In this document: positions 1 through 9,468 of the stretch, piece by piece
How positions within the stretch are numbered: position 1 is the stretch's first letter
Layout: each line of letters opens with the position of its first letter
Assembly: GCA_020721905.1 (NCBI GenBank)
Contig: DYLU01000004.1
Location: 21,766-85,765 of the forward strand
Length of the DNA: 64,000 nucleotides
Reading direction: 5' to 3'
Source of the DNA: Leptospira biflexa
Lineage (GTDB): Bacteria > Spirochaetota > UBA4802 > UB4802
Translations under genes and position numbers: made by a program
Notes under the pieces: generated by a model
What the model was told of the DNA's origin: nothing
What the model saw: only the letters and a program-made list of their open reading frames with translations
Database searches by the model: none

Positions 1-2
1 GT

Positions 3-773
3 GATTCTACAAATCCGTACAGGTTAGGCCAATTAAAAGAAGCTGCTCGCGCATGTTATGATTTTGCGGTTGCTTATAAAACACCATATATAAGCGGCAA
101 AGACAGCATGTTTAATGACTTTAAAGGTTATGATGAAAATTTTAATGAGGTATTTATATCAGTACCCCCGACATTGCTTATCTCTTCAATTGGTATTGTT
201 TCGGATATTGCATATTGCCAGACTCTTGATTTTAAAAAAGCCGGCGACTATATCTATATTCTTGGAATTACCAGAGATGAATTAGGTGGAAGTGAATATT
301 TAGCGTATATGGGCGAGAAGCTTTCCGGCAAAAAATATATTGGCAATACTGTCCCTCACGTTGATACCATTGTGAATACTAAAGTATACAGAGTAATTGA
401 AAAAGCATTGCGTGAAGGCCTGGTTGCTTCAAGTATAAGCATAGAGCGGGGTGGTATTGCACTGGCCTTTGCAAAATCGGCAATGGGCGGATTACTGGGA
501 GCAAATATTGATTTACGTGTTATTCCTCAGGAAAATATTCATCGCAATGACACGCTCCTTTTTTCAGAATCACAGGGACGAATTCTTGTGTCGATAGCTC
601 CTGAAAATAAGTCTAAATTTGAAAAACTATGCAGCGACGTACCCTTTGCAAAAATAGGGCAGGTTTCTGATGATTCTTCTATTACAATTACTGGTTTACA
701 TGGGGAAGAAATTGTTTCAGTTTCAGTTATTGACCTGCATTCTGCATACAAATCAACTTTAAGCGAATTTTAG
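3..773 (+). CDS. purL: Phosphoribosylformylglycinamidine synthase, C-terminal part (5'-truncated by window edge)
   Basis: This is the last 256 codons of the FGAM synthase gene; the reading frame is open to the left edge, so the start lies outside the window. FGAM synthase makes FGAM from FGAR, ATP and glutamine-derived ammonia in purine synthesis. The fragment contains the PurL-type GKDSMFND stretch near position 100 and the ERGG-IALA/GGLLGAN segments typical of the second AIRS-C-like ATP-binding half. It ends 8 bp before purQ, which supplies the glutaminase subunit, so the two genes form an operon and a two-protein synthase. An ATG at 108 would give a shorter protein but would cut through the conserved motif, so it is not the start. 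Confidence 0.93.
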   Translation, partial: DSTNPYRLGQLKEAARACYDFAVAYKTPYISGKDSMFNDFKGYDENFNEVFISVPPTLLISSIGIVSDIAYCQTLDFKKAGDYIYILGITRDELGGSEYLAYMGEKLSGKKYIGNTVPHVDTIVNTKVYRVIEKALREGLVASSISIERGGIALAFAKSAMGGLLGANIDLRVIPQENIHRNDTLLFSESQGRILVSIAPENKSKFEKLCSDVPFAKIGQVSDDSSITITGLHGEEIVSVSVIDLHSAYKSTLSEF

Positions 774-781
774 AGGTACCA

Positions 782-1591
782 ATGGCAAAACCAAAAGCCT
801 TAATATTAACCGGATATGGCATTAATTGTGATGAGGAAACACGTTTTTCATTTGAGATAGCAGGAGCAGATGCCACAATACTACATATAAACGATATTAT
901 TGAAAATAAATCCATCTTGAATTCTTACCAGATTTTTGCATTTCCTGGCGGTTTTTCATATGGTGACGATACCGGCAGTGGCAAGGCACTGGCAAATAAA
1001 ATTAAGCATAACATGTATGACGAAATGATGTCATTTATTAACCGTGATACCTTAATGATAGGTATTTGCAATGGATTTCAGGTAATGGTTAATTTAGGAA
1101 TAGTGCCAGGATTATCTAAACCCATTGGCAATGTTGAAGCTTCCCTTGAACACAATGCAACATTCAGGTTCCAGTGCAGATGGGTTGATTTGATCATAAA
1201 TCCGCATTCCAACTGTGTCTTCACAAAAGGCATTGAAAGGCTCCATATTCCGGTAGCTCATGGTGAAGGCAATTTTGTGGCATCGCAACAAATTATTAAT
1301 ACACTTATAAAAAATAATCAAATTATAATGCAATATATAAAGCCTGATGGATCATTTGCACAGGGCCAATTTCCCTATAATCCAAATGGCTCAATTATGG
1401 ATATAGCAGCAATAAGTGATACCACGGGCAGAATCATGGGAATGATGCCGCATCCTGAACGGCATATATATTTTATGCAACGGGATGACTGGACGTATGC
1501 ACGTGAAATGTCAAAAAGGCAAAATAAAGAAATCCCACAATATGGTGAGGGGTTACAGATATTTAAAAATGCTGTTAATTACTACAAATAA
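782..1591 (+). CDS. purQ: Phosphoribosylformylglycinamidine synthase, glutaminase subunit
   Basis: This is a class I glutamine amidotransferase that hydrolyses glutamine and passes ammonia to PurL. The nucleophile Cys96 sits in GICNGFQ, and the His-Glu part of the triad is His224/Glu226 in PHPERH. The N-terminal FPGGFSYGDD motif (about residues 54-63) is diagnostic of PurQ. At 269 residues it is longer than the roughly 225-residue Bacillus type and resembles the longer form found with large PurL proteins. It starts 8 bp after purL with GAGG just upstream. No gene follows on this strand for about 240 bp. Confidence 0.95.
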   Translation: MAKPKALILTGYGINCDEETRFSFEIAGADATILHINDIIENKSILNSYQIFAFPGGFSYGDDTGSGKALANKIKHNMYDEMMSFINRDTLMIGICNGFQVMVNLGIVPGLSKPIGNVEASLEHNATFRFQCRWVDLIINPHSNCVFTKGIERLHIPVAHGEGNFVASQQIINTLIKNNQIIMQYIKPDGSFAQGQFPYNPNGSIMDIAAISDTTGRIMGMMPHPERHIYFMQRDDWTYAREMSKRQNKEIPQYGEGLQIFKNAVNYYK

Positions 1592-1689
1592 ACATCAATC
1601 AATCTGCAGTCCACATAATGACTTTGATACTATTTTCATCAGTTAATGTATAATGATTATACTTTTCATTCCAATAAAAAAAAATTAAT

Positions 1690-1718
1690 TTGACTTTGAG
1701 TAATTTTGTTTATATTAT
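1690..1718 (+). promoter_or_regulatory. Candidate sigma-70-type promoter for the hybrid histidine kinase
   Basis: TTGACT (1690-1695) and TATTAT (1713-1718) are separated by 17 bp, close to the consensus. It lies in the otherwise featureless 190-bp gap after purQ and about 120 bp before the ATG at 1836. Recognised by eye only. Confidence 0.4.
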
Positions 1719-1835
1719 TTCACCTGAATCTATCACATTAAAACTTACGAATAATAATCCTTTAGCAACCATTATATTTATATGATTGATTATATAACAT
1801 CCTTTCTGCATGAACTTGTCTCTATTCAAATATCA

Positions 1836-4800
1836 ATGAAAAAGCTGATTTATTTAATAACAATCTTATTGGTAATATTGGTTGCCGGGATTATATTGCT
1901 TTATTTCCAATATAATGACATTCATACTGTTGCATACAACAGGCTTTTAACTATAGCTGAAAAAAAAAGGAAGATATAAGTAGCTGGCTAGAGGATCAAA
2001 CTGAGGATGCAGATTTACTGATACAATCAGGGCAGTTTAGAAACTTACTGCAAAACTATTTCACCTATAACAACCAAGAAAGTTATAATAAATTATATGA
2101 ATTTATTGACTTTTATGCAAAAAACAATGACACGGGTGAAGTATTGCTGGTTAACAAAAATGGCACAATTTTATTCAGCTTACATAAATATATAAAACTA
2201 TTATCGCAAGACACTTTTCAATATTTGCAAAATGCAGCTAATACTAATAAACCAGTTTTTACCGATATACACATTGATAATGATAATTTCACTTATCATA
2301 TTGGTTTGATTGTTCCTATAAATCATAATTCCACTGCTAAATCAAATTATTTTATTATATTGATATCTTCTGCTCAAAACATTATTTTCCCAATATTACA
2401 AACATGGACAGGCTTTTCACAAACCGGTGAAACAATTCTGATTATTAAAGATAAACCAACGATATATATATTCAAAGCGTATTTGCCGCAAAAAATTCCA
2501 GAGATCATTACAGTTAAGACAGAGTCGCTATCGCATAATAATATCATACAATTAGCAATGAACGGTTTTGAAGGCTTTACGTATGGGAAGGATTTACATG
2601 ATATACATGTTGGAACCTATATTACCAGTATCCCTCAAACTCCCTGGGTTATCCTGAGCAAATCCAGTAAAGCAGAATTGTTTCAAAAATGGCATGTCAT
2701 ATTAACTTTATCAATCGCACTATTTATATTGAACATTATATTATTATTTTCAATAATTATTATAATGCAAAAAGAACAGCAAAGAACCTATTTTCAGGAA
2801 CTATCGCAAAGAAAAGAAGAACAACTAAAAATCTATCAGATTTATAAGTATATAATACAATCTATTGGCAATGGACTTATCATCACAGATAATTCAGGGA
2901 ATATTGAATTTATCAATACAACCGCGGAATTGCTGACAGGATGGCGCAATGAGGAAGCAAACGGTAAACATGTACTTGATGTTTTACATATAATTTCACA
3001 AAATAATCATACAATTTCAAAAGATAATTTATTTCAAATTATCTCTGAGGGTAAGTTCAGAGGTGAATTCAACAATAGTGTACTTATTTCAAAGTCAGAC
3101 CTTGAAATACCCATTAATTATCATGGAACAATACTGAAATCAGGGGATGATCAGCATCTAGGTGCTGTCATTCTTATTGAAGATCAAACCAGGGAAAGTT
3201 TTTTAAATCTTATTAATGATATCCGGTTAAAGTTTATTAATTTCACCATTAATCATTCTAAGGATGATTTTATAAAAAATGTGCTCCATGAAATTTTAAC
3301 AATAACTAATAGTCAGATAGGTTGTTATATTTCATATAAAAATCTTTATAAACAGATAACAAGTTTAACGGAATACCCCAATTTTTATAATACGTACTGT
3401 ATTGATCAAAATATTGATTGTTCAGTTGATTATGAAAAAGTATGGGATGAATGTCAGAAAAACAAAAGACCCATTATGAATAACAAACATACGCAGTATT
3501 TTTATTGTGAACAGTCTACAAATGCCATAAACCATCCACGCGAATTATTTGTGCCTCTTTTCCGAGAAAATAATATTGTTGGCATAATAGGTATAGCTAA
3601 CAAACAAAAAGATTATACGTATGCCGATATTTCCAAGCTGTCAATACTTTCAGATATGGTATATGAGATACTATCTCATAAAGACAATGAAGAAGCATAT
3701 AGAAATTTATTTATGTTATCAAATGAGTTAGCATGTATTGCTGATTTAAAGACTACCCGCTTTCTTTTAGTCAATCCGTCTTTTTCAAAAACATTGGGAT
3801 ATTCAGCAGAAGAACTGACATCAGCATCCTTTCTTGAATTTATTCATCCTGACGATAAAGAAAAAACCATACAAATTGTTAATGAAAAACTTTTAAAAGG
3901 GGAAAATGTTATTACATTTGAAAATCGTTACAGGTGCAAAGATGGAAATTATGTCTGGTTAGACTGGAATTCCCATCCGGTTGCATTGCAAGGAATAACA
4001 TTTGCAATAGCTCATAATATTACTGAAAGGAAAATAGCAGAAGACAAGCTAAGGGAAAATGAGAAGAAATTCCGCGAACTCTTCACACACTCCAATGATG
4101 GCATATGTTTACATGAACTTGTTTATGATGAAAATGGCAATGCTGTTAATTATAAAATATTGGATGTAAATCCGCAATATGAAAATATATTATCGTTAAA
4201 TAAGGAAGATGTTATTGGCAAATTAAGCTCAGAAATATATAAAACATCCCAACCCCCATACTTTGATATATATAAAGAGGTTGCCTTAACAGGAAAATCT
4301 ACAATCTTTGAAACATATTATGAACCAATAAATAAATATTTTATTATTTCTGTTTTTTCACCACAAAAAGGTCAATTTGCAACTGTTTTCAAAGATATTA
4401 CCGAAATTAAATTAGCTGCAAAAAAGATAGAAGAGTCTGAAGAAAAGTTTTCTCTATTTATGAAAAATCTGCCTTTAGTTATTGTTATGCGTGATATCAA
4501 AGGCAGGTATATCTACCTGAATGAGGAATGGGAAAAAGTAATGGAATTAAAAAAAGAAGATTTCCTTGGTAAAACCCCATATGACGTTTTCCCAAAAGAA
4601 GATGCTGAAAGATTATTACAGGGTGACAGAGAGGCTATTGAAAAAGGCATAACAAAACCCTCAGAGTTTACCTTGAAACACAAATCGGGTATTAAATGGT
4701 GGATGGCAAACCGATTTGTTTTATATGATGAAAACAAAAAACCTGTTTATATTGCAACCGTTTATATTGACATAACTGAAAGAAAACAAGCTCAGGAAGC

Positions 4801-5962
4801 AAGAGAAAAGCTTAAAGATCAACTGATACAGGCACAAAAGTTAGAATCGGTTGGCAGATTGGCTGGGGGCGTGGCCCATGATTATAATAATATGCTGGAA
4901 GTTATACTTGGCAACGCACAGCTTGCTTTAATGCAAATCAACAGCAAAGATGATGTGAAAAATTATCTGGAAGAAATAACAAAAGCTGCTAGACGTTCTG
5001 CTGATATTACAAAACAGCTTTTGACATTTGCCCGCAATCAGATAAGTGAGCCACAAACAATTAATATCAATTCAATAATTGAAAATATGCTTAAAATGTT
5101 ACGGCGCCTGATAGGCGAAGACATAGATTTACAATGGATTCTTAATGAAAATCTATGGAATGTCTATATTGACCCCGTACAACTAAATCAGATTATTGCC
5201 AATTTATGCGTCAATGCCCGTGACGCAATACAGAGCAATGGCATTATCACTATAAAAACAAAGAATGTTACTTTGGATGAAGAATATTGTAAAAATAACC
5301 CTGATTGTCTTCCCGACGATTATGTTATGCTTTCTGTAAGTGATAATGGTACAGGCATTGACAAAGAAATTATTGGTAAAATTTTTGAACCATTTTTTAC
5401 AACAAAGGAAGTAGGTAAGGGTACCGGGCTTGGACTGGCAACAGTATATGGTATTGTAAAACAGCATCATGGTTTTATAAATGTATATTCAGAAAAAGGG
5501 AAAGGCAGTACTTTCAATATCTATTTTCCCAGATATCGTGGTCCTCATGAAGCTGAAAGTAGTATTATCAGTGATAGCTGGGTATATGGAAATGGTGAAA
5601 CAATACTTGTTGTGGAAGATGAACCTTCACTGTTAAAAATGGTTCATGTAATGCTTGAAAGACTTAATTATACCGTCTTGTCAGCGCAGACACCTGCCGA
5701 AGCAATAAACATTGTAAAATTGAAGGGTGACTCAATTCAATTGATGATAACTGATTTTATCATGCCTATCATGGATGGATTACAACTATCACAGGAAGTT
5801 GCAACATTATCAAAGCATATAAAATTTTTGTTCATGTCAGGATATACCGATAGAATATTATTTGAAACTAATAGTAATAATAACGAAACAAATTTTTTAC
5901 ACAAGCCTTTCTCAATAAGCGAACTTGCAAAAAAGATATACGATGTTTTAGAAAAAAAATAA
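1836..5962 (+). CDS. Multidomain hybrid sensor histidine kinase, split by an apparent -1 frameshift near 1960
   Basis: Membrane-bound hybrid histidine kinase. The N-terminal part (start 1836 or 1782, no clear ribosome site for either) encodes one transmembrane helix and ends at a TAA at 1977. The main frame is open from 1961 and continues without a break to 5962. The two join at a run of nine A (1960-1968), giving a continuous sequence [15 protein letters not shown]. Domains by nucleotide: Cache-like periplasmic sensor (about 1980-2680), second membrane helix (2690-2770), PAS (2850-3190), GAF-like (3230-3690), PAS (3700-4035), PAS (4060-4410), PAS (4440-4790), HisKA with phospho-His in GGVAHDYNN (4877), HATPase with DNGTGID and GTGLGL (5150-5530), and a C-terminal receiver with phospho-Asp in MITDFIMP (5753). 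The ligand is unknown. The split may be a sequencing error, a phase-variable tract, programmed slippage on A AAA AAA, or a genuine mutation. If translated separately, an internal start such as the ATG at 2144 would give a 1272-residue protein without the first helix. Confidence 0.88.
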
Positions 5963-5990
5963 CCCTTCCGTGTTTTTTACAGGAAGGGTT
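5961..5990. terminator. Hairpin terminator between convergent genes
   Basis: A perfect 9-bp inverted repeat, AACCCTTCC and GGAAGGGTT, encloses a 12-nt T-rich loop. It overlaps the stop codon of the kinase gene and lies 39 bp from the stop of the convergent MORN-repeat gene, so it could serve both strands. Confidence 0.65.
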
Positions 5991-6028
5991 TATATAGTTC
6001 AAATGCAATTAAATATTTTTTAATTTAA

Positions 6029-7339
6029 TTAAAAATTCATCTTTTTGCCTAACATATATTTCCCGGATTGTGTTTCATCAATGGTTCCATCAGGCTTATA
6101 AAATTTCCATTCGCCATTCATTTTCCCGTTTAAATATTCTCCTTCGGATTTTATTTTTCCATTTGGATAAAATTCTTTGTATGGGCCATTCAATTTATCC
6201 ATTAAATATGTTCCTACCAGTTTTATGCTTTTTGTTCCTGCATAATATTCAGTCCATTTTCCATTTTTCTTAGGAGTTCCCCATTTCCCGGTCCAGGCAT
6301 ATGTTATCTTTTCTTTTGGATTATCATCAGGTACAGATGATGATGACATTTCCCCGGCTGGTTTTCCATCCTTTAGTACCGTGTATATACCCTTAGGAAT
6401 TCCTGTTAACTGGCCATAACCTATGAGTTGACCTTTTTCATCATATAACTTTGCATTTTCACTTGTGTTATTTATCATACCACCCTGAAGAGGAAGTTCC
6501 ATTATCTTTATTCTCCGTACCCGTGATGGATATAAGTAGAAATTCCATAAATCTATTTCTTTGCCGTCTTTATATTTGCCTTCCTTTTGTAACAGACCTT
6601 CTTTTGAGAAGAATTTCCAGTTACCTTCAGGTTTATCCATTATAAAGCTTCCTGTAGCCGAAACCTGTCCGTTATCAAAGTAAAATTTAAAACTACCGTT
6701 TTTCTTGTTTTCTTTATAAATACCTTCTTCTAATTTTTTTCCGTTTTCATACCATTTGTTGCACTGTCTATCCAATTGCCCTGCTTTATACCATGCTATA
6801 ATTTTGGGATTTCCATTTTCATAATATTCCTGACTTCTTCCAGTTTGCTCTCCACTGGTAAATTGCTCTTCTTTCCAGATTCTGCCTGATTGATAATACC
6901 ATGTTTTTATTCCTTCTATACTGCCAACTTTCATGGTAAAGCCACTCTCAGTTTTTTCCTTTACTGCATAGGTGGCTTTCCACATGACAGGTCCTTCGGG
7001 ATAATACGCAATCCATTCACCAGTCTTCTGGTCCTGTTCAAAGTTGCCCTCTAAACTTTTTGCACCATTTTTATGATAATACGTCCATAATCCCTGCTGT
7101 TTATCATCCGCATACTCACCTTCAGCTAATTTTTCACCAGTTCCTTTATGATATAAAATCCATTTTCCGGTTTTCACGCCATTGGTAAAATTTCCTTCGC
7201 CTTTTAAGGATTTATCATCCCAGTAAATCTTGCCCGGGCCGTTTTTGGTTGTGCTGGTTTGCCCTTTTTTATCAGTGCTGGAACATGCGGTAAACAGCAA
7301 TGCAATAGTAAGTAATGTAAATACACTTTTAAACTTCAT
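6029..7339 (-). CDS. MORN-variant repeat (YwqK-like) lipoprotein
   Basis: A 436-residue exported protein. The N-terminus has a lipoprotein signal peptide with lipobox LFTAC (Cys19). The rest is a tandem array of about a dozen units of roughly 22 residues with the pattern G-x-W-x-x-Y-x-x-x-G-x-x-x-x-E-G-x-Y, the MORN_2/YwqK type, broken by a longer non-repeat segment around residues 275-345. Such repeats form extended beta-sheet proteins; homologues are often labelled 'toxin-antitoxin system YwqK family antitoxin', but nothing here supports an antitoxin role and no toxin gene is adjacent. It is likely anchored in the inner or outer membrane. A GGAG ribosome site precedes the ATG. It stands alone, convergent with the kinase gene and divergent from flgG. 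Confidence 0.82.
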   Translation of the reverse strand: MKFKSVFTLLTIALLFTACSSTDKKGQTSTTKNGPGKIYWDDKSLKGEGNFTNGVKTGKWILYHKGTGEKLAEGEYADDKQQGLWTYYHKNGAKSLEGNFEQDQKTGEWIAYYPEGPVMWKATYAVKEKTESGFTMKVGSIEGIKTWYYQSGRIWKEEQFTSGEQTGRSQEYYENGNPKIIAWYKAGQLDRQCNKWYENGKKLEEGIYKENKKNGSFKFYFDNGQVSATGSFIMDKPEGNWKFFSKEGLLQKEGKYKDGKEIDLWNFYLYPSRVRRIKIMELPLQGGMINNTSENAKLYDEKGQLIGYGQLTGIPKGIYTVLKDGKPAGEMSSSSVPDDNPKEKITYAWTGKWGTPKKNGKWTEYYAGTKSIKLVGTYLMDKLNGPYKEFYPNGKIKSEGEYLNGKMNGEWKFYKPDGTIDETQSGKYMLGKKMNF

Positions 7340-7440
7340 AATTTTCTCCTTTTTTTATTTTTATAATGTGTATTATTTTTGCAATTTCAGTTACAAATAA
7401 TTATCTATATATTCTACGCATTTATCCTTTTATATCTCAT

Positions 7441-7470
7441 TTGTCAATCATTTATGTCAAGCAATATGAT
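7441..7470 (+). promoter_or_regulatory. Candidate promoter of the flagellar operon
   Basis: TTGTCA (7441-7446) and TATGAT (7465-7470) with an 18-bp spacer resemble a sigma-70 promoter, about 57 bp before flgG. Just downstream, GCCGAAAA (7477-7484) matches seven of eight bases of the sigma-28 -10 element GCCGATAA, but no convincing sigma-28 -35 element is present. Confidence 0.35.
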
Positions 7471-7526
7471 AAATATGCCGAAAAGTTCATAAAAGAACAA
7501 TATTTTTAATATTATGAGGTGTTGAT

Positions 7527-8321
7527 ATGATGCGTTCATTGTGGACTGCTGCATCAGGGATGATAGGACAGCAATTTAATATAGATACGATATCTAATAA
7601 TTTATCCAATGTTAATACAACAGGTTTTAAAAAACTAAGGGCTGAATTTGAAGATCTGATCTATCAGACAGTCCTTATGGCCGGTACACCTGCTACCGAG
7701 ATAAGTGAAGTGCCAACAGGGATACAGGTTGGGCATGGCGTAAAGGTTGCAGCAACTCAGAAGCTTTTTGATCAGGGAAGTTTGCAGGCAACCGGCAATA
7801 AGCTTGATATTGCTCTTGAAGGTGAAGGCTTTTTCAAAGTGCAGCTTTATGACGGTACTATTGCATATACGCGTGATGGATCTTTTAAAGTTGATTCAAA
7901 CAGGCAGATAGTTACTTCAAACGGATACTTACTGGAACCACCAATAGTGTTGCCTGAAAATTTTATTATGGAGACACTCTCTATCAGTCAGGACGGCAGA
8001 ATTACTGTTAAAATTGTTGGTGATGATGAACCAATTGAAGTTGGTCAGTTAGAAATAGCCCGGTTTATTAACCCGGCTGGCTTACAGAATATTGGCGGTA
8101 ATTTATACAAAACAACACCTGCATCAGGAGAAGAAATAGCAGGCCCTCCGGGAATTGACGGCATGGCACGGACACATCAGGGCTTTTTAGAAATGTCAAA
8201 CGTCAAAGTTGTTGAGGAAATGGTAAATATGATTGTTGCTCAACGAGCGTATGAAATTAATTCAAAAGCAATTCAAACATCTGATTCAATGTTAGGTACT
8301 GCTATTGGATTGAAGCGATAA
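7527..8321 (+). CDS. flgG: Flagellar basal-body rod protein FlgG (distal rod)
   Basis: 264 residues, full length for the distal rod protein. The N-terminal motif SLWTAASGMIGQQFNID..ISNNLSNVNTTGFKK is the conserved rod/hook coiled-coil region, and the C-terminus (VEEMVNMIVAQRAYEINSKAIQTSD) is the matching helix. FlgG polymerises into the distal rod that passes through the P and L rings. GAGGTG lies just before the start. The second codon is also ATG, so the start could be at 7530. It is the first gene of a tightly coupled operon; its stop overlaps flgA by one base. A single flgG is present here; the paralogous proximal rod gene (flgF) is not in the window. Confidence 0.96.
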   Translation: MMRSLWTAASGMIGQQFNIDTISNNLSNVNTTGFKKLRAEFEDLIYQTVLMAGTPATEISEVPTGIQVGHGVKVAATQKLFDQGSLQATGNKLDIALEGEGFFKVQLYDGTIAYTRDGSFKVDSNRQIVTSNGYLLEPPIVLPENFIMETLSISQDGRITVKIVGDDEPIEVGQLEIARFINPAGLQNIGGNLYKTTPASGEEIAGPPGIDGMARTHQGFLEMSNVKVVEEMVNMIVAQRAYEINSKAIQTSDSMLGTAIGLKR

Positions 8322-8845
8322 TGAATAGAATACTTTCAACTATAATCATTTCAGCTTTGTTTCAGTCATTGCTATTTGCAGATTTGACAGTATATTTAAA
8401 GTCAAATACGTCGCAAAAAAATAATCTTACTGTATCCGATATTGCTCAGATTGATGGCGATGAAGCTTTATTAGTGACAAAAGTAAATATACCTGAAGCT
8501 GCTCTGGAAGACGGGTACATTACCAAAAACGAAGTTTATCAATTGCTGAAAGGTAGTGTTGCAGGACTTCTGGTTGTTCACGGCAGTGCAGTAAAACTGA
8601 TTGTGCCGGAAAATATATCCATTGCTGATAGCTCATTGCAGGAACTATCGCCCATACAGAAAGAATTAATAATAGCTAAAGGTGATATTGTAACCGTTAA
8701 GTTAATTAAAAAATCTATTGTGATTGAGTTGATTGGTAAAGCACTCAATAGCGGTAAAACTGGTGATGAAATCAAGATTTCACTGCAAAGCGGCAAAATA
8801 GTAACGGGTAAAATAGTCAATAATGGTGTAGAGTGTTATCTATGA
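8321..8845 (+). CDS. flgA: FlgA, P-ring assembly chaperone
   Basis: 174 residues with an N-terminal signal peptide (cleavage after FADL region) and a C-terminal SAF/beta-clip domain ending in GKIVTGKIVNNGVECYL, the typical FlgA tail in which exposed strands bind FlgI. FlgA is a periplasmic chaperone needed to polymerise the P ring. It starts in the TAATG overlap with flgG and ends in an ATGA overlap with flgH, so translation is coupled on both sides. Confidence 0.88.
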   Translation: MNRILSTIIISALFQSLLFADLTVYLKSNTSQKNNLTVSDIAQIDGDEALLVTKVNIPEAALEDGYITKNEVYQLLKGSVAGLLVVHGSAVKLIVPENISIADSSLQELSPIQKELIIAKGDIVTVKLIKKSIVIELIGKALNSGKTGDEIKISLQSGKIVTGKIVNNGVECYL

Positions 8846-9468
8846 AAAAATTTTTACTTGCAATAATTTTCACTATGATACCTGCCGTTTATGCAGATAC
8901 TATCTGGAAAGATAAAAATATCTATACAGCTCAGGATACAATCAAAGTTGGTGATATTTTTACCGTCGCTATTACCGATATTTCGCAGATGCGTTTTACT
9001 CTGACACTTGCCAATAATGATTCGTTCACTGTAACATCAACTCCTGATGGCAATATTACGCCGTTTCTTCCTCAGGTTAATGCAAATAAAAAGGCTACAA
9101 AAAATAACAGCACTAATCTTCAGCATCGCGGGAATATTACTTTGCATATTGCGGCAACTGTGCAGCAGCGTCTTGAAAACGGGAATTTCAGAATTTCTGG
9201 TACCAAAACATTCTCATTCAGTGGCGTAACAACAGTATTTAATGTTACCGGCATTGTTAATCCAGCTGGAATAAAAGGTGGTACTATTAATTCCAGCGAT
9301 ATTGCTAATTTAGTATTGCAGATACAGGGCGTAAAGGAAGGTGTGCAAATTATCCGTCAACCATTGAAAGAAGGTGAAACTGCTTCGCCAGCGTTGACCG
9401 AACAGGAAAAGCAGCAGATCATTATTCAATATTTGCAAAGAATTTTGGGTGAGTTGACACAGCAATGA
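8842..9468 (+). CDS. flgH: Flagellar L-ring protein FlgH
   Basis: 208 residues with the FlgH core: SIWxD-like start (DTIWKDKNIYTAQDTIKVGDIFTVAI), the internal GNITLHIAATVQQRLENGNFRISG block and the VNPAGIKGGTINSSDIANLVLQIQG block. It forms the outer-membrane bushing of the flagellum. I chose the ATG at 8842, which overlaps the flgA stop as ATGA, rather than the GTG at 8833. Unlike enterobacterial FlgH, the signal peptide (MKKFLLAIIFTMIPAVYA) is not followed by a lipobox cysteine, so this protein is probably cut by signal peptidase I and not lipidated. The next gene starts inside its stop codon. Confidence 0.9.
   Translation: MKKFLLAIIFTMIPAVYADTIWKDKNIYTAQDTIKVGDIFTVAITDISQMRFTLTLANNDSFTVTSTPDGNITPFLPQVNANKKATKNNSTNLQHRGNITLHIAATVQQRLENGNFRISGTKTFSFSGVTTVFNVTGIVNPAGIKGGTINSSDIANLVLQIQGVKEGVQIIRQPLKEGETASPALTEQEKQQIIIQYLQRILGELTQQ

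Noticed and set aside
1782-1979. A 65-codon frame as a separate small membrane protein
   Set aside because: Its tail leads straight into the coding sequence of the kinase gene in the next frame, so it is better read as the frameshifted 5' end of that gene.
6029-7339. Antitoxin function for the MORN-repeat lipoprotein
   Set aside because: The label comes from automatic annotation of similar proteins; there is no toxin gene beside it and it is exported.
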